From positions 1 to 11,366 of the forward strand of contig CAYPDC010000125.1 of assembly GCA_964409355.1 (NCBI GenBank): a DNA stretch of 11,366 bases, in the 5' to 3' direction. The notes beneath the pieces are model-generated. The model was not told where the DNA came from. It ran no database searches and saw only the letters and a program-made list of their open reading frames with translations. Position 1 is the first letter of the stretch, and each line of letters opens with the position of its first letter. The translations under genes and the position numbers were made by a program. This document shows positions 1-5,817 of the stretch, piece after piece. The DNA is from PCC-10605 sp964409355. GTDB lineage: Bacteria > Cyanobacteriota > Cyanobacteriia > Cyanobacteriales > Cyanobacteriaceae.

Positions 1-11
1 TTCGCCCCTAA

Positions 12-25
12 CGCCCTAAAGGGCG
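12..25. repeat. short GC-rich inverted repeat (stem-loop)
   Basis: CGCCC and GGGCG flank a TAAA loop in an otherwise AT-rich stretch, and GC-rich sequence continues on both sides. It lies about 100 bases beyond the 3' end of psbH. It could help end or stabilise the psbH transcript, but no T-run follows it on the minus strand. A dispersed intergenic repeat of the kind common in cyanobacteria is equally likely. Confidence 0.45.
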
Positions 26-88
26 CGGCTTTAGACCCACAGATTTTTGGTAAAACTTTTTTATAAGTTTAATTATGAGAAAATTCTT

Positions 89-109
89 ATCAACAATCAA
101 CTATCAACA
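89..109. repeat. tandem heptamer ATCAACW x3
   Basis: Three head-to-tail units (ATCAACA, ATCAACT, ATCAACA) lie just downstream of the psbH stop. They resemble the short tandemly repeated heptanucleotides known from cyanobacterial intergenic DNA. Other gaps in this window carry arrays with the same period but different units. Confidence 0.6.
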
Positions 110-124
110 GGGAAAAAATTAGGA

Positions 125-328
125 CTATTGCCCTAAACTTCTCCAATCAACATCAATACCCTCTAATAAAATAGAGGAGTTGTAAATTTGTAAAATAATT
201 AATAAGAAAACTAAGAATAAGACCATGAAAACTCCCATTAAAGGGGTGGTTCCCCAACCGGGTACAACTTTACCATATTCGGAGTTCAAAGGTCTGAGTA
301 AATTCCCTAAACCAGTACGTTGTGCCAT
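125..328 (-). CDS. psbH: photosystem II reaction center protein H
   Basis: PsbH is a small single-span thylakoid subunit of photosystem II that sits beside CP47. It supports assembly and stability of the complex and electron flow on the acceptor side. The 67 codons match the usual cyanobacterial length. The N-terminus (MAQRTGLGNLLRPLNSEYG) and the VPGWGTTPLMG block at residues 22-32 are family hallmarks. One hydrophobic helix runs from about residue 28 to 48, and a short lumenal tail ends in DWRSLGQ. Like other cyanobacterial forms it lacks the long phosphorylated N-terminal extension of plant PsbH. The ATG at 328 gives the expected N-terminus. It is divergent from psbN, 162 bases away, a conserved cyanobacterial arrangement. 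Confidence 0.97.
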   Translation of the reverse strand: MAQRTGLGNLLRPLNSEYGKVVPGWGTTPLMGVFMVLFLVFLLIILQIYNSSILLEGIDVDWRSLGQ

Positions 329-490
329 ATTTAACCTATTTATATAAATGACGTTTTTCTAACAAAATGACTTAATTTGCTTTTTTCGAGCCTATAGCCA
401 CTTTGGCATAAATGCCGTTAGAATCAGTATAGCATAAGGGGAGTCTTACCCCGAAAATATCATTCAAGGTCTAATAAAAAACATAAACTT
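329..490. promoter_or_regulatory. psbH/psbN divergent intergenic region with palindrome
   Basis: This 162-base gap must carry the signals for both divergent genes. It contains a perfect 12-base palindrome, GGCATAAATGCC (405-416), placed like an operator. A possible psbN promoter has TTGGCA (403-408) and TATAGC (428-433), but the 19-base spacer is long, so support is weak. A GGGG...CCCC hairpin (438-452) would fall in the psbN leader. On the psbH side TATATA (341-346) is -10-like but lies very near the start codon. Neither gene has a convincing Shine-Dalgarno sequence, which is common in cyanobacteria. Confidence 0.4.
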
Positions 491-622
491 ATGGATTCAG
501 CTACATTTATCGGTTTTGGTGTTGCGGCGGTTTTAATCGTTATTACGGGGGTTTCTATTTATACTGCTTTTGGTCCTCCATCGGCAGAATTGGGTGATCC
601 TTTTGAGGATCATGAAGATTAA
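491..622 (+). CDS. psbN: PsbN protein
   Basis: This encodes a 43-residue single-span thylakoid protein beginning MDSATFIGFGVAA. It has one hydrophobic helix (about residues 5-25), then the conserved YTAFGPPSAELGDPFEDHED tail, diagnostic of PsbN. The protein was first listed as a photosystem II subunit. Work in chloroplasts showed that it is an assembly factor for the reaction center rather than a stable component. The length matches the family exactly. It is transcribed away from psbH, as in other cyanobacteria. No ribosome binding site is evident, but the ATG at 491 is the only sensible start. Confidence 0.96.
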   Translation: MDSATFIGFGVAAVLIVITGVSIYTAFGPPSAELGDPFEDHED

Positions 623-987
623 AATTAGGCTGTTGGAGTATTAGGGGATTAGGGTTCATAATTTTAGTTCTAAGGCGAAAAAGCTAACTGCTCTTCTACA
701 GTAGTTATGACAAATTATTAGAAAATAATTGCTATAAACCTTATAAAATAAGGAAGGAATTTAACAAAAATATAATTTTTATAAATTAACAGTTTTATTT
801 CACCCGAAACCTGACACCTGACACCTGACACCTTTTCCTAACCAACAATTTACATATTCAAAGTAAGAGAGCCAAACTAACTGCTAGTCCTCATTAATCT
901 CAACTTCCCAAATCATTCCCCCACTTCTCACTCTTTATTACACACTTGGAGTAAATACTACAAAAATAAAAAGAGCAAAATAATTAT
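623..987. other. AT-rich spacer without a recognisable gene
   Basis: I find no convincing coding frame or RNA gene in these 365 bases. It holds an AT-only inverted repeat (AATTATT AGAA AATAATT, 713-730), a weak CCTTA/TAAGG hairpin (739-753) and the heptamer array at 809-833. It must contain the 3' signals of psbN and the promoter of the next gene, but neither stands out. Confidence 0.5.
809..833. repeat. tandem heptamer ACCTGAC x3.6
   Basis: Three perfect ACCTGAC units are followed by a partial ACCT. This is the cleanest of the period-7 arrays in the window and is noticeably richer in C and G than the flanking AT-rich spacer. It resembles cyanobacterial short tandemly repeated repetitive sequences. 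Confidence 0.8.
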
Positions 988-2673
988 ATGAAGCAAAAAT
1001 TCATTAACATAAATCAACTTTTATCAAATCAGATAATTATTTTATTTTTTGTAGTAACTATTAATTTTTTAGCTCATTTTTTATTATTTAAAGATTTTGG
1101 TCTCTATGAAGATGATCATTTCAGAGTACCACAAGCCATGGAAATGAATTGGCAACAGATTTCGGAGTTAATTAAGAATAATTTATTTAAGCCAGAATAT
1201 ACTCAAGGAAGACCTTTACACATAATTTTTATTTATTTGTTTTCTTATCTAGGAGCAAAATTAACAAGTCTAAATGGTATTTATTTACTGGGTTTTGTCA
1301 TTACATCTATTAATGTTATCCTGATTTACACATTACTTTGGCGAATTTGTCATCATAATTTAATTAGTTTAATTGGCAGCTTGTGTTTTATTCTATTTCC
1401 TGCTGATACTACTAAAATCTGGTTAACTTCTTTATTTGGATTACAAACATCGTTGACATTTTTATTACTGGCTTTTCATTTATATCTTTTTCAAAATCAG
1501 ATTCTTAGTAATTTATCCTATTTAACTATTATCTTATCTTTAGTAACATACGAAACACCTTTTTTTATTTTTTTGACTGCACCACTATTAGCTGAAAATC
1601 AAATTAAAAAATTATATTTAAAAATATTTAAACACTCCATTATTTTACTTCTTATTCTTATTTTAGTAACTTTTTGGAGAAGTATTAATGGTGAATCTAG
1701 GGTTGTTGGTATAGATATAAGCCAATCAATTCAAAAATCATTATTGAATATGTTTGTCGGGTCTGGTGTTAGTATAAAAAGTGTTTTTGATGCTTCTTTT
1801 CACAGTTTAAATTCTATTATTCAGTATAGCAAAATTCTTATTCTGATAATACCTATAGTTTTTATTTATTTCTTATTTTTAAGACAAAATTTTTTATCAA
1901 TTAAAAAAGATATTTCAAGGATTGATTTAAAACTAATTATCCTAGGGTTGATAATGTTGATATTGGCATATCCTTTAACTTTAAATTTATCAGCAACAGA
2001 AACTCATGGTACATGGTCAAGAATCCATTTATCATCTACAATTGGATTTACTTTTTTGGGATCTGGAATCTTTTCTCTATTCTTAAATGTTAGTCAAAAG
2101 TTCCGCTTTAACATAGCTATTTTTTTATTTATTTCTTTACTTTTTGGGTTATTATTAAACTATAAAATTTTCATTCAAAAAGATTATGTTTTAAATTGGA
2201 AACATCAAAAAGAGTTTTGGCAAGAAATAACTCCTCTTATTTCTGACATAGAAGAAGGAGACTTAATATTTTTCGATCGAGAAAATCTTAACATATCTAC
2301 AAAAGAAATGAGATCTAACCATTGGAGTACAGCCCCTATTCTCAATAATTTATATCATTTTCCTTCCGATTGGAAATATATTCCTCAAGTATATCTACTG
2401 GCTCATGACTGGCAGGAAAATATTATGGGAGGAAATAACTTATTTTTACTCAATTCTTCTGTTTTAGAGGGGGCGGATGCACTTTTGCCATTACGCCATT
2501 TTGACAGTACAATTTCTAGTGAAAAAGTTATTTTGATCAAATCCGTTGACGGAAAATTAACAAGAATCAAATCTCCTTTAATTATCCAAAATGAAGAATT
2601 TGATTTAAAAAATAATTCAATCAGAAAACATAGTTTTCCTCAAAAGTATTTATCGCAATTAATGTTAAACTGA
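988..2673 (+). CDS. probable GT-C fold membrane glycosyltransferase
   Basis: The product has 561 residues with about 11 hydrophobic helices between residues 15 and 392, then a soluble tail of about 170 residues. The loop after the first helix carries an acidic motif, Y40-E41-D42-D43-H44. GT-C glycosyltransferases (PMT/ArnT/GT39-like, using polyprenyl-phosphate sugars at the outer face of the membrane) place their catalytic Asp/Glu pair there. The following amphipathic stretch and QGRPLH (73-78) also fit. From this I infer transfer of a sugar to a lipid, glycan or protein. Donor and acceptor are unknown, and no sequence family is recognised with certainty. The gene is strongly AT-rich and lacks HIP1 sites, unlike the genes to its right, suggesting recent acquisition. 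It has no clear Shine-Dalgarno; the ATG at 988 gives a sensible basic N-terminus before helix 1. It converges with the lipoprotein gene. Confidence 0.6.
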   Translation: MKQKFININQLLSNQIIILFFVVTINFLAHFLLFKDFGLYEDDHFRVPQAMEMNWQQISELIKNNLFKPEYTQGRPLHIIFIYLFSYLGAKLTSLNGIYLLGFVITSINVILIYTLLWRICHHNLISLIGSLCFILFPADTTKIWLTSLFGLQTSLTFLLLAFHLYLFQNQILSNLSYLTIILSLVTYETPFFIFLTAPLLAENQIKKLYLKIFKHSIILLLILILVTFWRSINGESRVVGIDISQSIQKSLLNMFVGSGVSIKSVFDASFHSLNSIIQYSKILILIIPIVFIYFLFLRQNFLSIKKDISRIDLKLIILGLIMLILAYPLTLNLSATETHGTWSRIHLSSTIGFTFLGSGIFSLFLNVSQKFRFNIAIFLFISLLFGLLLNYKIFIQKDYVLNWKHQKEFWQEITPLISDIEEGDLIFFDRENLNISTKEMRSNHWSTAPILNNLYHFPSDWKYIPQVYLLAHDWQENIMGGNNLFLLNSSVLEGADALLPLRHFDSTISSEKVILIKSVDGKLTRIKSPLIIQNEEFDLKNNSIRKHSFPQKYLSQLMLN

Positions 2674-2711
2674 GTTGAAAACTGCAATATCGACAATTTT
2701 GGAGCATTTTC

Positions 2712-2725
2712 TCTCCCCTCTCCCC
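2712..2725. repeat. tandem heptamer TCTCCCC x2
   Basis: Two perfect TCTCCCC units lie in the 85-base gap between the converging genes at 2673 and 2759. They fit the period-7 pattern of other gaps here. No clear hairpin terminator is visible in this gap for either gene. Confidence 0.45.
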
Positions 2726-2758
2726 TTCTCGTCTTCATCATTTTTTCTTATATCGAAC

Positions 2759-3271
2759 TCAGCTTCCATCGGGGCGATCGATTTCTGTGCGAATACCTAA
2801 ATCAATAACTTCTATATCCCATTGACCACGTTTGGCAGTTTCAAATACAATATAACGACCATCAGGACTAATGCGAGGATTTCTTAACCAACTACGATAC
2901 CCTTGAGTGATCAGTTGAGTTTGTTTCGTGGCTCGATCGTAAACAAAAATATCTGGTCTGCCTTGAATACTAGAAATATAAGCCAAATAACGACCAGTGC
3001 GACTGAGACTAGGACTGTCATTAATGGCATTAGCTAAATTTAAACCGGGCAAATCGACAAAAGTTCTTAACTGTAAATCATAAAGCAAAATTTCCCGACG
3101 ACCGTTGCGATTAGACACCATAGCTAACCAACGCCCATCTCCACTAAGGGTTGGTTGTTCATCATTATAACGGCTATTGAGGGCAGTAGAAAAAGAAGAA
3201 ACCCCCCCAGAGTTACATCCAGTAAGACTCAAGGTGGAGAAAACAAGCAGTAGTAGAAATAGTTGTTTCAA
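2759..3271 (-). CDS. TolB-like beta-propeller lipoprotein
   Basis: The product is 170 residues. It begins with a signal peptide of about 18 residues and a lipobox L16-T17-G18-C19, so it is probably a lipoprotein anchored through Cys19. Three TolB-type PD40 propeller repeats follow, at about residues 36-66, 82-112 and 128-158. Each contains an SxDGRxLA-like turn and a strand such as DIFVYD. TolB from the Tol-Pal system has a longer propeller plus an N-terminal domain. This shorter protein is only a relative, and its ligand is unknown. The start codon is TTG: an in-frame TAA lies just upstream, and the next Met (51) would lose the signal peptide. No good ribosome binding site is visible. It follows ycf66 by 27 bases and is probably cotranscribed with it. 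Confidence 0.8.
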   Translation of the reverse strand: MKQLFLLLLVFSTLSLTGCNSGGVSSFSTALNSRYNDEQPTLSGDGRWLAMVSNRNGRREILLYDLQLRTFVDLPGLNLANAINDSPSLSRTGRYLAYISSIQGRPDIFVYDRATKQTQLITQGYRSWLRNPRISPDGRYIVFETAKRGQWDIEVIDLGIRTEIDRPDGS

Positions 3272-3298
3272 AACTAGATCAATTTAGTTATTTTTAAG

Positions 3299-4138
3299 TT
3301 AATAATCAAAGTTGTCAGGATTAGAGGGGCGATCGCCTCTAGGAGTATCATCGTAGTTAGGATTTTCAGGCTCGATCGGTTGATAGTCCACATATTCTGT
3401 TCCTACACTAGAAACAATATCCTCTGCTGATTTAGGACGACGTTTTTTTTGTGTCCGAGAAGGGGAAGGAGGTACATTACCATCACTACGGGGGCGAGAA
3501 TAACCTTGACGAGGGGATACTGGTTCATCATCCCAATGATCTGGAGTTTGTTGCCAATCTTCATAATTGCTACGACTAGGACGAGTTCTCGAACTGCTAC
3601 GACTACGATTTGCTGGAGGAGGTTCAGCCCCATAACCCCCAGAAGGACGACGGGGACGACTACGACGAGGAGGAGTTTCTTCTTCATAACTAGAAGGGCG
3701 AGGAGTTCTTACGGCTGTACCCTGTAAGCGACGACGGGGGACTTCTTCTTCCTCATAATAGTCGTCATCAAAACCCTCATTTTGATCCAATTGAGCCCGA
3801 TAGACAGGACGATTTACGGGGCGATCGTCGTCCACATAGGAGTTACCCCCCCTTGAACCTCTAACTTTTTCATTCGTAGCACCTCGTAAGCGGATAGTTT
3901 CCACAGCGAAAAAAATTGCCGATCCTGAAAGCAATAATTGACTAAACTGTAAAATAGGGTCTAAACGCCATCCTTGAAAGAATAAAATAAAACCGCACAG
4001 TAAACCCACTGCGGCAAAAAATATGTCGTGATCCCTCGAAACTTCAGGACGGAGCGATCGCATCAGATATAACCCCGCCCCCGCTAAAGCCAATACTATA
4101 CCCAACACACTAGCGGAGTTGAAACCAAAATTAACCAT
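3299..4138 (-). CDS. ycf66: Ycf66 family membrane protein
   Basis: The 279-residue protein has a conserved N-terminal membrane domain with three hydrophobic helices at about residues 9-26, 38-55 and 63-81. It begins MVNFGFNSASVLGIVLALAG and includes FFQGWRLDPILQFSQ, as in the Ycf66 family of cyanobacteria and some plastids. From about residue 88 on it is a low-complexity, probably disordered tail rich in Arg, Pro, Asp, Glu and Tyr, with acidic and basic patches. The molecular role of Ycf66 is not established. The gene lies downstream of psbX on the same strand, and I recall psbX and ycf66 as neighbours in other cyanobacteria. It contains two HIP1 sites (3329-3336, 4054-4061). The ATG at 4138 gives the canonical N-terminus. 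Confidence 0.9.
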   Translation of the reverse strand: MVNFGFNSASVLGIVLALAGAGLYLMRSLRPEVSRDHDIFFAAVGLLCGFILFFQGWRLDPILQFSQLLLSGSAIFFAVETIRLRGATNEKVRGSRGGNSYVDDDRPVNRPVYRAQLDQNEGFDDDYYEEEEVPRRRLQGTAVRTPRPSSYEEETPPRRSRPRRPSGGYGAEPPPANRSRSSSRTRPSRSNYEDWQQTPDHWDDEPVSPRQGYSRPRSDGNVPPSPSRTQKKRRPKSAEDIVSSVGTEYVDYQPIEPENPNYDDTPRGDRPSNPDNFDY

Positions 4139-4340
4139 TTTTCACACTAAAACTGCTATGTTTTTTTCTATCTTAACGAGATTCTGTGATTGTGCCTGAA
4201 AATATAAAATTTACTACAACAGGGAATATCGAGGGCATATTACGGGAATTTGAATCCACAACCAACCTTAAACATTAATATTGGTGAACTTCACCCTATT
4301 GGTTAATCGAGGGAACAAATAATATTAGACATTGATCTAA

Positions 4341-4359
4341 TTCGGGCTAGAAGCCTGAA
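4341..4359 (+). repeat. imperfect inverted repeat hairpin
   Basis: An eight-base stem (TTCGGGCT/AGCCTGAA) with a three-base loop. The single G-U pair makes it stable on the plus strand; on the minus strand that position is an A-C mismatch. No T-run follows. It resembles dispersed stem-loop repeats in cyanobacterial spacers more than a terminator. Confidence 0.4.
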
Positions 4360-4433
4360 CTACCAAGAAACAATCTTAATTTTTACCGGATGTCTATGGT
4401 TAATCTTGTTTCATGGAGACTACTAATCTAACT

Positions 4434-4461
4434 GTTGCCCGTTGCCCTGTTCCCTGTCACC
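4434..4461. repeat. degenerate tandem heptamer GTTGCCC x4
   Basis: Four consecutive seven-base units read GTTGCCC, GTTGCCC, TGTTCCC and TGTCACC, immediately downstream of the psbX stop codon. The units share the pattern TGxxxCC in steps of seven and fit the period-7 arrays seen in other gaps. Confidence 0.5.
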
Positions 4462-4476
4462 TAGAATGTCTTTAAA

Positions 4477-4590
4477 TTAACGGATTCTATCAGTTTGGCT
4501 AAAGATAAGTAAAGCAATAGTCGCAGGAATTACAACGATCGCCGCTCCCCAAACCAAACTCCAAAGAAAATTAGCTAAAGAAGGAGTCAT
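4477..4590 (-). CDS. psbX: photosystem II protein PsbX
   Basis: A 37-codon gene. The protein begins MTPSLANFLWSLVWGAA, followed by a hydrophobic helix (IVVIPATIALLIF, residues 18-30) and a short charged tail SQTDRIR. This is the standard cyanobacterial PsbX sequence and length. PsbX is a single-span peripheral subunit of photosystem II near cytochrome b559 and affects plastoquinone turnover at the QB site. The upstream minus strand is very AT-rich and lacks a clear Shine-Dalgarno; TAGAAT about 40 bases upstream could be a -10 element. ycf66 follows downstream on the same strand. Confidence 0.95.
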   Translation of the reverse strand: MTPSLANFLWSLVWGAAIVVIPATIALLIFSQTDRIR

Positions 4591-4664
4591 AAAATTTTAT
4601 ATTTATTATTAACTAAAAGTTATCATTTTTCATTCTACCCTAAAATGTTAGCTTGAGGACTCTC

Positions 4665-4678
4665 ACGGTTAACGGTTG
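4665..4678. repeat. tandem heptamer ACGGTTA/ACGGTTG
   Basis: Two adjacent seven-base units differing at the last base lie in the gap between psbX and the serine hydrolase gene. Short on its own; reported because the same period recurs in the other gaps. Confidence 0.35.
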
Positions 4679-4741
4679 ATCCCTCAGTTTGACACTCCCT
4701 CCTTAGACATCTCCAGAAAATATTAATATAGGTTCGTAGTG

Positions 4742-4756
4742 AGGGCTAAACGCCCT
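4742..4756. repeat. hairpin overlapping the serine hydrolase stop codon
   Basis: AGGGC and GCCCT flank a TAAAC loop, and the TAA stop codon of the upstream gene begins within the repeat. The hairpin forms immediately after the stop on the minus strand, but the T-run expected of an intrinsic terminator is missing. It could still stabilise or end the transcript. Its wider context (GTAGTGAGGGC) looks like a dispersed cyanobacterial stem-loop repeat. Confidence 0.45.
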
Positions 4757-5634
4757 TATTTGAGGAATTGTTGCGAAATAAACGGTAATAGGGTGCGATC
4801 GTCCCCTGCTTTTCCTTCCGTAAAGACAACCAATAAATAGGGGGTGGAATCGGGGAGATTGATATAAGCACAATCGTGTTTTACCTGAGAAGTCCATCCT
4901 GCCTTTGACCAAATTTGAGCGTGATTAGGTAAACTTTCGCCTAAAAAGCCATTAATTTGGTTTTCTTCCTCATTTTCCTCTAATTGTTTATTACTAACAT
5001 CTCTTTTCAATAAATTTCGCATTTTTTCACAGGCTTTATCCGTCACCACTAAATCATTCATAATGCTATAAAATAACCTTGCAACGGCATTGGTGGTTAA
5101 CATATTGCGATTTTCGTAGTTTTTCCCTAAAAACATCCTTTCTCTACCATAAGCGCCATCACACCAAGTTTTTTGGTTAACATTGATCTGATTAAATTCT
5201 TCCCAGTGATAACCTTGAAAATAGTCATTAATCAGATTACGTTGTTTTTGCCACTGTTGAAATTCCGCTTCGGGTAATTCATAGCCTGATGTGGTTTGAG
5301 TTAAAGTATCCATTACTAAACTGGTGGCATCATTACTCGATTCTCTAATCATATCCCTTACGGCGCGATCAAACTCTGATGAAGGGTTCTTGATTTTTCC
5401 TTCCTGTAACCATGCCTCCACTGCCACCAGATAAAATAATTTCACCACACTAGCAGGATAAATTCTTTCATCCCCCCGATAGCTATAACCTTGCAAAGAG
5501 GAATTATTTTGATCATCAATGATGACTGTTAAAGCAATATCATTTTGACCTAATAAGGGAAATTGTTGCCAAGTATTATTTAAAATAGTCTCTACCGTTT
5601 CGGATAAATGAGAATTAGTCTGAAAAAAAGACAT
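4756..5634 (-). CDS. class A beta-lactamase-fold serine hydrolase
   Basis: The 292-residue protein has the three active-site motifs of the penicillin-binding/class A beta-lactamase superfamily: S62-V-V-K65 (nucleophile and general base), S99-S-N101 (the SxN position) and K244-A-G246 (the KTG position). Family members hydrolyse beta-lactams, cleave D-Ala peptides or act as esterases. The Ala in place of Thr in the third motif, and the lack of an obvious omega-loop ExxxN, argue against simply calling it a resistance enzyme. No signal peptide or lipobox is seen, so it appears cytoplasmic, which is odd for a peptidoglycan enzyme. A TTG nine bases upstream could also start the frame, but the ATG at 5634 is preferred. 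The gene ends in a hairpin repeat and lies 183 bases downstream of the CBM20-SGNH gene. Confidence 0.8.
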   Translation of the reverse strand: MSFFQTNSHLSETVETILNNTWQQFPLLGQNDIALTVIIDDQNNSSLQGYSYRGDERIYPASVVKLFYLVAVEAWLQEGKIKNPSSEFDRAVRDMIRESSNDATSLVMDTLTQTTSGYELPEAEFQQWQKQRNLINDYFQGYHWEEFNQINVNQKTWCDGAYGRERMFLGKNYENRNMLTTNAVARLFYSIMNDLVVTDKACEKMRNLLKRDVSNKQLEENEEENQINGFLGESLPNHAQIWSKAGWTSQVKHDCAYINLPDSTPYLLVVFTEGKAGDDRTLLPFISQQFLK

Positions 5635-5721
5635 AAATAACAATTTTGATTAAGGGATTTTGATAATGGAACTTCCATCGAAAATTTAGATACAAATGTT
5701 CATTATAATCAGATCTTGCAC

Positions 5722-5787
5722 CTACTCAACAATTGGCTGGTTAGGGAGAGCATTGTAATTAATTTCCTTCATGTTAGTTACCAACAT
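5722..5787 (-). CDS. possible 21-residue small ORF
   Basis: A short ATG-to-TAG frame encodes a peptide starting MLVTNMKEINYNALPNQPIV. It is in the same frame as the gene upstream, so it would be translated by readthrough of that gene's TAA. An internal ATG (codon 6) is preceded at a distance by few purines, and there is no good ribosome binding site. Its start codon sits inside the hairpin at 5770-5788. I do not recognise the sequence. It may be a chance frame. Confidence 0.15.
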   Translation of the reverse strand: MLVTNMKEINYNALPNQPIVE

Positions 5788-5799
5788 GGGTTTTTCTTT
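5770..5799 (+). terminator. hairpin followed by T-rich run
   Basis: CATGTT and AACATG flank the loop AGTTACC, then GG and TTTTTCTTT on the plus strand. The shape is that of an intrinsic terminator, but it points along the plus strand, where no gene ends. It would serve as a terminator for antisense transcription across the serine hydrolase gene. The stem is AT-rich and weak. Confidence 0.25.
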
Positions 5800-5817
5800 A
5801 ATCGTCAAATTTTTTGA

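Larger units (their letters stand above)
4139..4476. other. psbX-ycf66 intergenic region
   Basis: This 338-base gap has no gene that I can support. It contains a hairpin at 4341-4359 (TTCGGGCT, loop AGA, AGCCTGAA, with one G-U pair on the plus strand) and a degenerate heptamer array at 4434-4461 near the psbX stop. TAAGAT, upstream of ycf66 on the minus strand, could be a -10 element, but I see no good -35. The gap suggests ycf66 has its own promoter. Confidence 0.45.

Noticed and set aside
707..720. TGACAAATTATTAG, similar to the transposon end core, near psbN
   Set aside because: It is a single copy with no TGTAC terminus, no spaced partners and no tRNA nearby; expected by chance in AT-rich DNA.
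3403..3727. Two overlapping frames of over 90 codons inside ycf66, one on each strand
   Set aside because: Both fall over the repetitive Arg/Pro/Asp-coding tail of ycf66. Their products are low-complexity (strings of Val/Leu or Thr/Arg) and are by-products of its biased codons.
4239..4265. tRNA T-arm-like string (GATTCAAATTCCC on the minus strand)
   Set aside because: No acceptor, D or anticodon stem can be built around it; a chance match in the psbX-ycf66 gap.
4703..4912. 69-codon frame overlapping the 3' end of the serine hydrolase gene
   Set aside because: It covers the conserved KAG region of the real gene in another frame and then a dispersed hairpin repeat.
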